Origin: Candidatus Sulfotelmatobacter sp.
GTDB taxonomy: Bacteria; Acidobacteriota; Terriglobia; Terriglobales; Acidobacteriaceae
Direction: 5' to 3'
DNA: 64,000 nucleotides
Assembly (NCBI GenBank): GCA_030041475.1
Contig: JASHNU010000038.1
Location: 1-64,000 of the forward strand
Translations under genes and position numbers: made by a program
The notes under the pieces: generated by a model
Databases searched by the model: none
What the model was told of the DNA's origin: nothing
The model's input: only the letters and a program-made list of their open reading frames with translations
Shown: piece by piece, positions 34,317 through 44,200 of the stretch
Layout of the letters: each line of letters begins with the position of its first letter
How positions within the stretch are numbered: the first letter of the stretch is position 1

Positions 34317-35372
34317 CTAGTTGGCCGCGACCGTCTCCCTTACTCCAATCCCCGGCACCGTCCTTCCCACGACGGCCGCGATCTGGCGGACCTGCACCAT
34401 CAGTTCGTCGAACTGATCGGGGAAGAGCGACTGCGGGCCGTCGGAGAGCGCTTCGTCCGGCTGGTGATGCACCTCCACGAGCAGGCCGTCGGCGCCGACG
34501 GCGACCGCCGCGCGTGAAAGCGGCGTGACTTTGTTGCGTTTGCCGGTGCCATGGCTGGGATCGACCAGGATCGGCAAATGGCTCAGCCGCTGGATCGCGG
34601 GCACGATGCTCAAGTCGAGCGTGTTGCGGGTGTGGTCAGCAAAAGTGCGCACGCCGCGCTCGCACAGCGCTACGTTGTAATTGCCTTCGCTCAGAATATA
34701 TTCGGCAGCCATCAGGAATTCTTCGAGCGTAGCCGACATGCCGCGCTTGAGCAGTACGGGCTTCTTGGCGCGGCCGGCGCGCTTCAGCAGAGAAAAATTC
34801 TGCATGTTGCGCGCGCCAATCTGGATCACGTCGGCGTACTCCTCGACCAGATCGAGCGACTCGTGATCAATGGCCTCGGTGATGATCTTCATGCCGTACT
34901 TGTCGCGGATGTCGGCCATGATGCGCAGGCCATCCTCGCCCAGTCCCTGAAACGAGTAGGGCGAGGTGCGTGGCTTGTAGGCGCCGCCACGAAAAAACTG
35001 TGCTCCGGCGCGATGCACGCGTTCGGCTATGGTGAACGCCTGTTCGCGGCTCTCGATCGCGCACGGCCCGGCGACAATCGCCAGGCCCGGCCCGCCGATT
35101 GTGGCATTGGTGCCAGGGAAGCAAATGACGGTGTTGTCTTCCTTCACGTCGCGGCTGACCAGTTTGTACGGCTTGGAGACGTGGATGACTTCCTGCACGC
35201 CCGCCATTTCTTCGAGCGCGCCCTGTTCCACCTCGCCTTTATTGCCGGTGATGCCGATGGCGGTGCGGGTCGCGCCGGGCATGGCGTGGGCACGGTAGCC
35301 CATCTTTTCGATTTTCTGGCAAACGTCGCGCACCTGCTCTTCGGTAGCGTGCGCTTTCATGACGACTAACAT
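34317..35372 (-). CDS. aroF: 3-deoxy-7-phosphoheptulonate synthase (DAHP synthase, AroF, type I beta)
   Basis: A 351-aa first enzyme of the shikimate pathway, joining PEP and erythrose 4-phosphate. The N-terminal 90 residues form the ferredoxin-like regulatory domain ([17 protein letters not shown]); the barrel shows [65 protein letters not shown] and [10 protein letters not shown]. This is the Bacillus/Thermotoga type. It diverges from leuS. Confidence 0.95.
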   Translation of the reverse strand: MLVVMKAHATEEQVRDVCQKIEKMGYRAHAMPGATRTAIGITGNKGEVEQGALEEMAGVQEVIHVSKPYKLVSRDVKEDNTVICFPGTNATIGGPGLAIVAGPCAIESREQAFTIAERVHRAGAQFFRGGAYKPRTSPYSFQGLGEDGLRIMADIRDKYGMKIITEAIDHESLDLVEEYADVIQIGARNMQNFSLLKRAGRAKKPVLLKRGMSATLEEFLMAAEYILSEGNYNVALCERGVRTFADHTRNTLDLSIVPAIQRLSHLPILVDPSHGTGKRNKVTPLSRAAVAVGADGLLVEVHHQPDEALSDGPQSLFPDQFDELMVQVRQIAAVVGRTVPGIGVRETVAAN

Positions 35373-35532
35373 AGGTTCACCCTAGAGGAGAACGCGGGAA
35401 CATCCCGGCTGCAGGAGAACATCAAAGCCGAACCGCTGGTCAAGTCTATCGTTCTCCGCCCCTGCACCGCAAATGGAGCACAGCGGACTTCATTTGTCAG
35501 GCAGAGAGTTAGGTTCAGGCCGGTTGTCGTTG

Positions 35533-35538
35533 TAGAAT
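35533..35538 (+). promoter_or_regulatory. Possible -10 element for leuS
   Basis: TAGAAT lies 33 bp before ATG 35571 in the 198-bp gap between the divergent aroF and leuS genes; the -35 side (TTAGGT near 35509) is weak. No T-box leader was recognised. Confidence 0.25.
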
Positions 35539-35570
35539 CAAGGATTATTTTGTAGCCGTCGCTTCCTACT

Positions 35571-38204
35571 ATGTCGCCGGAAGAAAAATCAGAAGCCACG
35601 ATGACCCGCATTGGCCGCGCGGGAGACGCTCGCCCCGATGACGAGCGCTACGACGCACAACGAGTCGAGATGAAATGGTCCGAGCGCTGGCAGCAGGATG
35701 CCGCGCTTTATGCTGCCGAACGCGACTCCGCCAAGAAGAAGTTCTACGTGTTGGAGATGCTGCCCTATCCCTCGGGCGCGCTGCACATGGGCCATGTGCG
35801 GAATTACTCGATCGGCGACGCGCTCGCCCGCCACATGTGGATGAACGGCTACAACGTGCTGCATCCCATGGGCTGGGATTCGTTCGGCTTGCCCGCGGAG
35901 AATGCGGCCATCTCGGCCAACGTGCCCCCGCGCGAGTGGACGCTGCGCAACATCGCCAACATGAAGGCGCAGATGAAGCGCCTGGGCTTCGCTTACGACT
36001 GGTCGCGCGAAGTGACGACGTGCTTTCCCGAGTACTACCGCTGGAACCAGTGGTTTTTCCTCAAGCTCTACGAGCGGGGCCTGGCGTATCGCAAGAAGAG
36101 CAAAGTCAACTGGTGCCCCAAGTGCTGCACCGTGCTGGCGAACGAGCAGGTGCTCTCGAACGGCTGCTGCTGGCGCCACGAGGATACTCCAGTTGAACAG
36201 CGCGAACTGGAGCAGTGGTTTCTGCGCATCACGAAATACGCTGATGAACTACTCCGCGATCTCGACCAGCTCGATGGCTGGCCGGAAAAAGTGCGCACTA
36301 TGCAGCGCAACTGGATCGGGCGCAGCGAAGGCACGCTGGTAGACTTCAAACTCGATTACGGCGAGAACCACAAAGGGTTCGGACCAGCAGGGTCGACGAT
36401 TAGCGTGTTCACCACGCGGGTGGACACGATTTTTGGAGCGACCTCGGTGCAGCTTGCGCCCGAACACCCGATCGTGAATAATCTCGCGGCCGCGAATCCT
36501 TCATTGCGCGCCAAAGTGGACCAATTGATCGCGGAGCAGCGCAAGGCGAAGGAAGCCGGCGACATCGGCGAGATCGAAAAGCACGGCGTGGCCACGGGCC
36601 GCTATGCCATCAATCCTTACAACAACGAAAGAGTGCCGGTGTGGGTGGCGAACTACATCCTGATGGACTACGGCACCGGCGCGATCATGAGCGTCCCCGC
36701 GCACGACGAGCGCGACTATGAGTTCGCAACCAAGTACAAGCTCGAAATTCGACTGGTGATCCTTCCGGTGTCGGACGATCCGGAAGAAACCATGACCGAG
36801 CCGGTGCTGCCGTTTACTGCCGAGCGCGGCATGCTCATCAACTCTGGTCCGTACAGTGGCCTGAGTTGTGAAGCCGCGATCAAGTCGATGTCGGAGTATG
36901 CCGAGAAAAAAGGCTTCGGCAAAGCCACCCTCACTTACCGGCTGAAAGATTGGGGCATCTCTCGCCAGCGCTACTGGGGCACGCCGATTCCGATGTTGTA
37001 CTGCGAGAAAGACGGCATTGTCCCGGTTCCGGAGCAGGACTTACCTGTGATTTTGCCGGACAAAGTTGAGATCACCCTGACCGGGGGTTCGCCTTTGGGG
37101 CGGGTGCCGGAATTTGCCAATGTCACGTGTCCGAAATGCGGCGGTCCGGCGCGGCGTGAGACGGACACCATGGACACGTTCGTCGATTCCTCCTGGTATT
37201 TCTATCGTTACACCGATGCGCGCAACGATCGTGCTCCGTTTGACGGAAAAGTTGCGGCGTACTGGTTCCCGATCGACCAGTACATCGGGGGCGTCGAACA
37301 TGCGATCCTGCACCTGATTTATTCCCGCTTCTGGACCAGGTTCATGCGTGATCTGGGCATGATCACGAACGACGAACCGGCCGAGCGCCTGTTCACGCAA
37401 GGCATGGTGATCAAAGACGGGGCGAAGATGTCGAAGAGCCTGGGCAACGTAGTCTCGCCCGACGAAATGGTCGCGCGCTACGGCGCGGATGCCGCGCGGC
37501 TTTATAGCTTGTTTGCTGCGCCACCGGATCGCGATCTCGAGTGGCAGGATTCGGGGATCGAAGGTATTCAGCGCTTCCTGGGGCGTGTGTATAGGTTCGT
37601 TGAGAAATATGCGGATCCGGATAGCCCAGATTGGCGCGCGCCTTTGCCCGAGCAGCTAAGCGGCTCGGCGCGCAGCCTTCAGCGCAAGCTGCACCAGACG
37701 ATCAAGCGCGTCACCGACGATTTTCAGGGGCGCTGGCACTTCAACACCTGCATCGCGGCGATTATGGAGCTGTTGAACGATGCCAACCGCAGGATGCTTG
37801 GAAGGGAGGACGCCCGGAATCCAAATACGGGAGAGTTCGTCAAAGGCGACGGAATTCCCGTGCCGCTTCTGGCCGACGTCCAGCGCAACATGGTTTTGCT
37901 GCTCGCGCCGTTCGCCCCATATCTCGCGCATGAGCTTTGGGAGATGCTGGGGGAAAGAGGAAGCCTCCTCCGCGCGCCGTGGCCGAAATATGATGCGGCG
38001 TTGGCAGAGGAAGAAGAAATCGAGATTCCGGTGCAGATCAACGGCAAGCTGCGCAGCCGCGTGGTTGTGGCCGCGGATTCGACCGAAGAGTACGTGATCG
38101 AGCGCGCGCTGGCTGATGACAAAGTGCGTGCCGCCATTGCCGGCAAGCAGGTGGTCAAGAAGATCTACGTGCCGGGCAAGATGGTGAACCTCGTCGTGAA
38201 GTGA
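35571..38204 (+). CDS. leuS: Leucyl-tRNA synthetase
   Basis: An 877-aa class I aminoacyl-tRNA synthetase. HIGH-type motif [12 protein letters not shown] (about 64-75), [12 protein letters not shown], zinc-type cysteines [14 protein letters not shown], an editing domain with [19 protein letters not shown] and [14 protein letters not shown], a second [14 protein letters not shown] region, KMSKS motif KMSKSLGN (about 619), and an anticodon-binding C-terminus. Normal length. ATG 35571 was kept; ATG 35601 is also possible as neither has a strong ribosome-binding site. Confidence 0.97.
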   Translation: MSPEEKSEATMTRIGRAGDARPDDERYDAQRVEMKWSERWQQDAALYAAERDSAKKKFYVLEMLPYPSGALHMGHVRNYSIGDALARHMWMNGYNVLHPMGWDSFGLPAENAAISANVPPREWTLRNIANMKAQMKRLGFAYDWSREVTTCFPEYYRWNQWFFLKLYERGLAYRKKSKVNWCPKCCTVLANEQVLSNGCCWRHEDTPVEQRELEQWFLRITKYADELLRDLDQLDGWPEKVRTMQRNWIGRSEGTLVDFKLDYGENHKGFGPAGSTISVFTTRVDTIFGATSVQLAPEHPIVNNLAAANPSLRAKVDQLIAEQRKAKEAGDIGEIEKHGVATGRYAINPYNNERVPVWVANYILMDYGTGAIMSVPAHDERDYEFATKYKLEIRLVILPVSDDPEETMTEPVLPFTAERGMLINSGPYSGLSCEAAIKSMSEYAEKKGFGKATLTYRLKDWGISRQRYWGTPIPMLYCEKDGIVPVPEQDLPVILPDKVEITLTGGSPLGRVPEFANVTCPKCGGPARRETDTMDTFVDSSWYFYRYTDARNDRAPFDGKVAAYWFPIDQYIGGVEHAILHLIYSRFWTRFMRDLGMITNDEPAERLFTQGMVIKDGAKMSKSLGNVVSPDEMVARYGADAARLYSLFAAPPDRDLEWQDSGIEGIQRFLGRVYRFVEKYADPDSPDWRAPLPEQLSGSARSLQRKLHQTIKRVTDDFQGRWHFNTCIAAIMELLNDANRRMLGREDARNPNTGEFVKGDGIPVPLLADVQRNMVLLLAPFAPYLAHELWEMLGERGSLLRAPWPKYDAALAEEEEIEIPVQINGKLRSRVVVAADSTEEYVIERALADDKVRAAIAGKQVVKKIYVPGKMVNLVVK

Positions 38205-38221
38205 CCTTCCTTGTTTGCCTT

Positions 38222-38300
38222 GTCATTCCGAGGAGCGAAGCGATGAGGAACCGCTTTTCTCTCGGCCAGAAAGCAGATTCCTCGCTTCGCTCGGAATGAC
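38222..38300. repeat. REP-like long palindrome downstream of leuS
   Basis: GTCATTCCGAG (38222-38232) and CTCGGAATGAC (38290-38300) are perfect complements; the inner arms, GAGCGAAGCGATGAGGAAcc and ATTCCTCGCTTCGC, also pair imperfectly. The roughly 79-nt element can fold into one long hairpin and may serve as a terminator or transcript stabiliser. Elements of this GTCATTCCGAGCGAAGCGAGGAAT type are repeated in many acidobacterial genomes. Confidence 0.65.
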
Positions 38301-38337
38301 AGCGCCTCGGGGCTTGCTTGCGTTATCCTGACTACGG

Positions 38338-39438
38338 ATGCTTATCTCTCCAACCGCCGAAGGCTTTCGCGCGGTGTTCCGGCGACCGTCGCTGACGCTG
38401 GGAGAAATTGCGTGGCGCTGGGTGACCGGGGCAACGGCCACCGCAGTCCTTTTTTTCGGCGTCGTCGAATTCCTGAAGACCCTGCCTGTCACCAGCGGAG
38501 AACTACTGTTTTTGCGGACGCGCCAGCCGTACTTCGTGGCGCAGGCGATTGCACACATTTTCCGCGGAAGTCTGGGCCGCGCCGTCATGGCTTTTCTAGT
38601 GGCGGCGATCATGCTCGGCCTGCTGTGGATTGTTGCCGCTTCGCTGGGCCGTATCGCCACAGTCCGCTTCCTGCTGGATTATTTTCGCCGCGAGACCGCA
38701 ACGAACGGCGCAGCCAGCGAGCCTGAGAGTCAGTCGCATCCCTTTCCGGCGTTGGTCCGGCTGAATTTCCTGCGCGCGGGCGTTGCGGTGGCCGCTCTGT
38801 TCGGATTCGTGGGCGCGGCGATCCTGGCCGGTTTCGCGTCGCCGGATTCCGATCCCCGGCCAGGACTGGCATTCCTGCTGTTCCTGCCTCTGGCGGTGCT
38901 GGTCTGCCTGGCGGCTTCCGCGCTCAACTGGCTATTGTCGCTAGCGGGGATGTTTGCGGTGCGCGACGGAGCGGACACGATGATTGCGATCGCGCTGGCC
39001 GTAAAGTTTTGCCGCGAGCGAGCGGGTGCAGTTTTTGCCGTCAGCACGTGGACCGGCCTGGCGCACCTGGCTGCCTTCGTGGGTGCGAGCACGGCAGTTT
39101 CCATGCCGCTGGGATTTTCCGGAGTACTGCCCTGGCGGCTGATCGTGGCCGCTATGTTGATCGCGACCGTGGCGTACCTCGCCGTCGCAGACTGGCTCTA
39201 TATGGCGCGGCTGGCGGGATACGTCTGCATCGCGGAAACACCCGAAGCATTGCTCAAGCCGTTGCCGCCGCCAATGCCTGTGCCGATTTCACCACCAGCC
39301 GTTTTAGAGGTTACGCGAGTTGCTCCCGCTCAGACCACTCCGGCTCAGACCACCCCGATTCAGACCGTCCCGATTGAAACCAGCATCGACCGCGACGAGT
39401 TGATCCTCAGCGACATCAATCCGCCCAATCAAGAATGA
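38338..39438 (+). CDS. Multi-pass membrane protein of unknown function
   Basis: A 366-aa protein with about five to six hydrophobic segments (for example VTGATATAVLFFGVVEFL; AVMAFLVAAIMLGLLWIVAAS; AGVAVAALFGFVGAAILAG; LAFLLFLPLAVLVCLAA; LIVAAMLIATVAYLAVADW) and a C-terminal soluble tail with short tandem PAQTTP/PIQTVP repeats (about 333-352). No family recognised. It begins 134 bp after leuS, behind the palindromic element. Confidence 0.75.
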   Translation: MLISPTAEGFRAVFRRPSLTLGEIAWRWVTGATATAVLFFGVVEFLKTLPVTSGELLFLRTRQPYFVAQAIAHIFRGSLGRAVMAFLVAAIMLGLLWIVAASLGRIATVRFLLDYFRRETATNGAASEPESQSHPFPALVRLNFLRAGVAVAALFGFVGAAILAGFASPDSDPRPGLAFLLFLPLAVLVCLAASALNWLLSLAGMFAVRDGADTMIAIALAVKFCRERAGAVFAVSTWTGLAHLAAFVGASTAVSMPLGFSGVLPWRLIVAAMLIATVAYLAVADWLYMARLAGYVCIAETPEALLKPLPPPMPVPISPPAVLEVTRVAPAQTTPAQTTPIQTVPIETSIDRDELILSDINPPNQE

Positions 39439-39543
39439 CGCAGCCGAAGAGAACCCCGCCTTAAGCCGCCGTGATTTGTTGGATCAAGCTAACAAGCTGA
39501 AACCATTTCCGTCCAAGGAAGGGGCACCATCAAAGGGGGCATC

Positions 39544-40854
39544 GTGAAAACCTTTTTCTGCTTTCTGATGCTGCTTGGTTGCATTTCGAGTTCTGCGCAG
39601 CAAACCGATCAATTGCCTAACGGCGAGTGGCAGCTAACGTCGATCGAGTTGAAGATTCCAAGCGCGGAGCGACTGATGCTCACGGTTTCAGGCAGCCAGG
39701 TCAGCGGCACTCTCTATCGTGACGGCAACAGGATCGCAGTGAGCGGGAACGTCGAGCACGGGAACATTCGCCTCGTGTTCAAAGATGGCGACGAGGAAAA
39801 CATCTACGTGGGGACGATAAGTAACGGGACGATGTCGGGCACGTACACGGCGACCGGCAAAGACCAGAAGTCCAGTGGAGAATGGAACGCCCGACGCGCC
39901 GCGACGGATAAGCCGGCCCAGCCGCGCACGGTCGACTTCCGGCCGACAGAATTTCACCGCACGCTCTCTGCCGATGTTCCGCCGGTGATGAGAATCTGGC
40001 CCGGCGACACGGTCAGAACCAGCAGCGTGGATGCGGGCGGTCAGGACGAGAAATCTGTGCAGCGCGTAGCAGGAGGAAATCCGCTGACCGGCCCGTTTTA
40101 CGTGGAAGGAGCAATGCCGGGTGACGTGCTGGCAATCACGATCAAGCATTTGCGAATCAACCGGGACTGGGCGGAGAGCGACAGCGGGCTGGTAAGCCGC
40201 GCTCTCACGATTGACTATGCGGCGGCCAACAAACAGAAGTGGGACACCACCCGCTGGCATCTGGATGCAGAAAACCAGGTGGCAACACTGGAGAACGCGC
40301 CGGCATCGCTCAAGGGATTTTCCCTGCCGCTTCATCCCATGCTGGGCTGCGTGGGCGTGGCGCCGGGTCCGTACTCCGCCCCACTTTCCACGCAGGATTC
40401 GGGCGACCTCGGCGGCAACATGGATTTCAGCGGCATCAGCGAGCGGTCGACGCTTTATCTGCAGGTTAACCAGCCGGGCGGGCTGCTCTATGTCGGCGAC
40501 GCTCACGCACGCCAGGGCGACGGCGAATTGAATGGCAACGCGCTTGAGACCTCCATGGACATTGAGTTTACGGTTGCGGTAGAGCGCGAGAAGTCCATCG
40601 ACTCGCCACGGGTCGAGAACGCCGACTACGTCATGACCATGGGACTCGCCGGATCCCTCGACAGCGCGTTTCGGGAGGCAACATCCGCAATGGCAAAGTG
40701 GCTGCAAGCGGACTACAAACTGAGTGCGAGCGAGGCGGCGATCGTGCTGGGAACATCGATGGAGTACAACATCTCAGAAGTTGCTGACCGCAACGTGGGC
40801 GTCGTGGCCAAGATTCGTAAAAGCATGCTGAGCGCCCTTATTCCTGCGAAATGA
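39544..40854 (+). CDS. Exported acetamidase/formamidase-family protein
   Basis: A 436-aa protein with a signal peptide (MKTFFCFLMLLGCISSSAQQ), a beta-rich N-terminal region (about 25-115), then an FmdA/AmdA-family fold: VMRIWPGDTVRTSSVDAGG, GNPLTGPFYVEGAMPGDVLAITI, FSLPLHPMLGCVGVAPG, GGNMDF and GDAHARQGDGELNG. Family members hydrolyse short amides, but periplasmic versions with an extra domain are of unknown substrate. GTG 39544 with GGGGG upstream. Confidence 0.82.
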   Translation: MKTFFCFLMLLGCISSSAQQTDQLPNGEWQLTSIELKIPSAERLMLTVSGSQVSGTLYRDGNRIAVSGNVEHGNIRLVFKDGDEENIYVGTISNGTMSGTYTATGKDQKSSGEWNARRAATDKPAQPRTVDFRPTEFHRTLSADVPPVMRIWPGDTVRTSSVDAGGQDEKSVQRVAGGNPLTGPFYVEGAMPGDVLAITIKHLRINRDWAESDSGLVSRALTIDYAAANKQKWDTTRWHLDAENQVATLENAPASLKGFSLPLHPMLGCVGVAPGPYSAPLSTQDSGDLGGNMDFSGISERSTLYLQVNQPGGLLYVGDAHARQGDGELNGNALETSMDIEFTVAVEREKSIDSPRVENADYVMTMGLAGSLDSAFREATSAMAKWLQADYKLSASEAAIVLGTSMEYNISEVADRNVGVVAKIRKSMLSALIPAK

Positions 40855-40908
40855 TGTTCCGTACGCCTCCTGCTTTACACCTTTGGGCCGAATCTGAGAG
40901 ACTCATGC

Positions 40909-42516
40909 GTGGCGACCCAAGCGCGCGGTAAAAAGCCTGTACCCCTCCAGACTTTCCACGATCAAAGCATCGTCATCCTCGACTTTGGCTCGCAGTTCAC
41001 GCAGCTGATCGCGCGCCGCATTCGCGAGCAAAATGTGTTCTCCGTCGTGCTGCCGTGCACGGCATCGCTCGACGAGGTCAAGAGCTGCGCCCCGGTCGGC
41101 ATTGTGCTGTCGGGCGCGCCGTGGTCGGTTTACGACAAAGATGCGCCGCCGGCCGATACGCGTGTGTTCGAGATGGGACTGCCGGTGCTCGGGATCTGCT
41201 ACGGGCTGCAGTTCATGGTGCACACGCTGGGCGGAAAAGTGCGCCCGGCGGCGAAGCGCGAGTATGGCCACGCGGAAATCGATGTGATCTCGGCATCCGT
41301 GCTGTTCCAGGGATTGGCGCGAAAACTAGCCGTCTGGATGTCGCACGGCGATGAAGCGCTGGAGTTGCCTCCCGGCTTTGATTTGACTGCCAAGACTTCT
41401 AACGCCGCGGCCGCGATTCAAAACGTGGCCAAAAGATGGTTCGCGGTGCAGTTTCATCCCGAAGTGCATCACACACCGCAGGGCACACAGATTCTGAAGA
41501 ACTTTATCTTCGAGATTTGCGGCGCCAAGCCGACTTGGACTGCGCAGCACTTTATTGATTCGACGGTCGAGCAGATTCGTCAGCAGGTCGGCACGGGACG
41601 AGCGATTTGTGCGCTTTCCGGTGGTGTGGATTCGTCAGTCGCGGCAGTGCTGGTCGACCGCGCTCTGCGTGATCCTGGAGAGAAGTCGCGCCTGACCTGC
41701 GTGTTCGTGAACAACGGTGTCTTGCGCAAGAATGAATTCGAAAAGGTGCAGAGGACGCTGCGTGACAAGCTGGGACTGCACCTCGATGCCGTCGATGCCA
41801 CGGATCGCTTTCTGGGCAAACTGGCGGGCGTGAGCGAGCCGGAAAAGAAGCGCAAGATCATCGGCAACGAATTCATCAAGGTCTTCGAAAGAGAAGCTCA
41901 CCGCATCGAGAAAATCGAAGGCAAAGTGAAATGGCTGGTGCAGGGAACGCTCTACCCGGACGTGATCGAATCGCGCTCGGTGCGTGGGCCGTCGCAGGTC
42001 ATCAAGTCGCATCATAACGTCGGCGGTTTGCCTGAAAAGATGAAGCTCAAACTCATTGAGCCGCTGAAAGACCTGTTCAAAGACGAGGTCCGCAAGATCG
42101 GCCGAGATCTGGGCATCCCAGAAGAAATTCTGCAGCGGCAGCCGTTTCCAGGGCCCGGTCTCGCGGTGCGCGTACTGGGTGAAGTCACGGCCGAACGCCT
42201 AGCGCTACTGCGTGAGTGTGACGACATCGTGGTTAGCGAAGTTAAGAACGCCGGCCTTTATAGGAAGATCTGGCAGTCGTTTGCGGTGCTGCTCCCAGTG
42301 ATGTCGGTCGGCGTGATGGGCGATCAGCGGACGTACGCGTACACGTGCGCCATCCGCGCCGTGCATTCCGAGGATGGCATGACCGCCGATTGGGTACCCC
42401 TGCCGCACGAGGTGCTGAAGACTATTTCCACACGAATCGTGAATGAAGTGAAGGGCGTGAACCGTGTGGTCTACGACATCACGTCGAAGCCGCCGGGAAC
42501 GATTGAGTGGGAGTAG
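40909..42516 (+). CDS. guaA: GMP synthase (glutamine-hydrolysing)
   Basis: A 535-aa two-domain enzyme converting XMP to GMP. The class I amidotransferase domain has the nucleophile Cys in GICYGLQFMVHTLGG (about residue 100) and VQFHPEVHHT; the ATP pyrophosphatase domain has the PP-loop SGGVDSSVAAVL (about 237) and the C-terminal dimerisation region ending VNRVVYDITSKPPGTIEWE. Start is GTG 40909. Confidence 0.97.
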   Translation: MATQARGKKPVPLQTFHDQSIVILDFGSQFTQLIARRIREQNVFSVVLPCTASLDEVKSCAPVGIVLSGAPWSVYDKDAPPADTRVFEMGLPVLGICYGLQFMVHTLGGKVRPAAKREYGHAEIDVISASVLFQGLARKLAVWMSHGDEALELPPGFDLTAKTSNAAAAIQNVAKRWFAVQFHPEVHHTPQGTQILKNFIFEICGAKPTWTAQHFIDSTVEQIRQQVGTGRAICALSGGVDSSVAAVLVDRALRDPGEKSRLTCVFVNNGVLRKNEFEKVQRTLRDKLGLHLDAVDATDRFLGKLAGVSEPEKKRKIIGNEFIKVFEREAHRIEKIEGKVKWLVQGTLYPDVIESRSVRGPSQVIKSHHNVGGLPEKMKLKLIEPLKDLFKDEVRKIGRDLGIPEEILQRQPFPGPGLAVRVLGEVTAERLALLRECDDIVVSEVKNAGLYRKIWQSFAVLLPVMSVGVMGDQRTYAYTCAIRAVHSEDGMTADWVPLPHEVLKTISTRIVNEVKGVNRVVYDITSKPPGTIEWE

Positions 42517-42635
42517 GATCGTCAGCGATCAGCCGTCAGACCTCCGTTCGTGCGATTCACTGACGGTCAAGACTGAGGCTGGAGACCGGCAAAGTTCCGT
42601 TGCGAACTCTGATCTCTGGCCCCTGATTCAACTCC

Positions 42636-42902
42636 CTATGGGCACGGGTGCGGCGTCGGCGGTGTCCCCGGTGTGCCGGGAATTATGGTCGGCGGCCCAG
42701 GGATGCCGTTGGGGCCCGGCGGTCCTGGGATTACCGTCGGCGGCGTGCCCGGTGTCCAACACGTGCCGGTGTCGGTGGGCGGTGGTGGCGGCACAGGCCG
42801 CGGCGCGACCGGTTGTGGGAGGTGGCGCCGGAGTAGATTCATCCGGACGGAACCCGGTCTCAGAACGTGATCTATGAACGTGGAACAGGGGTTGCCTTGC
42901 AA
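42636..42902 (-). CDS. Possible small Pro/Gly/Thr-repeat (collagen-like) protein or remnant
   Basis: An 88-codon frame whose C-terminal half is a run of PGTPPT, PGPPGPN and PGPPTIIPGTPG units, similar to low-complexity tails of acidobacterial surface proteins (from memory, not searched). The N-terminal half resembles nothing, no ribosome-binding site is seen, and a terminator for the upstream gene lies just before it. It may be the surviving 3' end of a decayed gene. Confidence 0.25.
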   Translation of the reverse strand: MQGNPCSTFIDHVLRPGSVRMNLLRRHLPQPVAPRPVPPPPPTDTGTCWTPGTPPTVIPGPPGPNGIPGPPTIIPGTPGTPPTPHPCP

Positions 42903-42925
42903 GTGCTAATGGGCAAAGTTGGCTG

Positions 42926-42959
42926 GAAAAGAAAAGGCGCGAGCAAAGCCGCCCGCGCC
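42926..42959 (-). terminator. Intrinsic terminator after the aldolase gene
   Basis: On the minus strand GGCGCG (42959-42954) pairs with CGCGCC (42941-42936), followed directly by TTTTCTTTTCC (42935-42925). It lies 17 bp after the stop codon of the aldolase gene. Confidence 0.75.
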
Positions 42960-42975
42960 ACACCACCCGTTTAGC

Positions 42976-43980
42976 CTACGCGTGCACCAGCTCCACGCCG
43001 TAGATCGAGTGCCAGCTGGTCGCGGCTTTCAGCTTGCTGTTTACGTTGTTGATGTTCTTCACTCCCTCGGTTTCAAGCCACTTGCGGAAGGCCGCGGCGC
43101 CCTGCTTCGCATAGACAGGAATGCCGTCCTTCCACGTCGCGCGGCCGCAGAGCACGCCATTAAATTTCACGCCGGATTCTCCCGCGAGCTCAAGCGTCTC
43201 CGAGAACTCCGCATTGCTAACACCGGCAGAGAGGTAAATAAAGGGCTTGGTTGCTGCTGCCGCAGCTTTGTGGAAATGATCGATGGCTTCCTTCTTCGTG
43301 TAGGCCTTCGTTCCCGCGAATGACTTGCAGCCTTCGACGAACTTCATGTTCACGGGCACTTCGACCTTCAACACGTCCACGCCATAGCGATCTTTAGAGA
43401 ACTCGCGCATGCTGTCGGTGACGATGCGCGGTTTCTTCTTCGCGTACTCGAGGCCTTTCTCGTCGGCGCCCTCCTCGTAGCCGACGAATTCCAGGAAGAA
43501 CGGAATGTCGTTGGCGCGGCATTCGTCCCCGATGCGCTCGACCCAGGCGTGCTTGGTCTCATTGACGTTTTTGGGATCGTCGGGCGAGTAATACAGCAAA
43601 ATCTTGACGCAGTCGGCGCCGGCTTCCTTCAGACGACGGGCAGACCAGTGGTCCAGCAGGTCGGGCAGGCGGCCGGGGCCGGTCTTGTCGTATCCGGTCT
43701 TTTCATAGGCAAGCAGCAGGCCGGCGTTCTTGGCGCGTTTCTTTGAGGCCGGCAGTCCCCACTCGGGGTCGAGCAGGATGGCCGAAGCATGCGGCGTGAG
43801 AACCTCTGTGACCAGCGACTTGAATTCTTCCATCATGGCGTCGGTGACTTCACCGCCGCCTTTTTCCTTGGACAGCGATTTCTGCAGCGAGCCGCGCTGA
43901 TCCATAGCCGCGGCCGCGATCACTCCGTTTTCATTCGAAACTTTCTTCAGTCCGGCCAGTTTTCCGGGGGTGAGCTTCAT
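42976..43980 (-). CDS. Tagatose 1,6-bisphosphate aldolase-like protein (LacD family)
   Basis: A 334-aa class I-type TIM-barrel aldolase. Segments typical of LacD include VIAAAAMDQRGSLQKSL, SAILLDPEWG, the lysine region CVKILLYYSPDD, FFLEFVGYEE, DVLKVEVPVN and YLSAGVSNAEFSETL. The family cleaves tagatose 1,6-bisphosphate to triose phosphates; related proteins may act on other sugar bisphosphates or sulfosugars. AGGAGG before ATG 43980 fixes the start; 17 upstream in-frame codons are rejected. Confidence 0.85.
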   Translation of the reverse strand: MKLTPGKLAGLKKVSNENGVIAAAAMDQRGSLQKSLSKEKGGGEVTDAMMEEFKSLVTEVLTPHASAILLDPEWGLPASKKRAKNAGLLLAYEKTGYDKTGPGRLPDLLDHWSARRLKEAGADCVKILLYYSPDDPKNVNETKHAWVERIGDECRANDIPFFLEFVGYEEGADEKGLEYAKKKPRIVTDSMREFSKDRYGVDVLKVEVPVNMKFVEGCKSFAGTKAYTKKEAIDHFHKAAAAATKPFIYLSAGVSNAEFSETLELAGESGVKFNGVLCGRATWKDGIPVYAKQGAAAFRKWLETEGVKNINNVNSKLKAATSWHSIYGVELVHA

Positions 43981-44200
43981 GAGAATCCTCCTAGATGGGA
44001 AAAGACGAATGAGTGCTGCGGAACCCTGCAATTGTAAACCACCCCGAAAGGGAAAGACGGCGATCGGGAGATGAAATGGGTGCCTTCATTCGCAAAAGGG
44101 AATGCTCATGCAGATCAAGGAAGCGTATGCGCAAGGGCCATAATCGCTACGGAGGTGGTATCGTGGTATGACCAATTTATAACTACGGAGAGCTGCCATC

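Larger units (their letters stand above)
42517..42975. other. Intergenic region with Gly/Pro-codon-rich repeats
   Basis: No firm gene in these 459 bases. They hold a degenerate GGTGTGCCGGG-type repeat tract (about 42640-42790) that reads PGTPPT/PGPPG on the minus strand (next entry) and a terminator for the minus-strand aldolase gene. Confidence 0.5.

Noticed and set aside
35373-35570. T-box leader upstream of leuS
   Set aside because: No T-box sequence, no specifier stem and no terminator/antiterminator pair could be seen.
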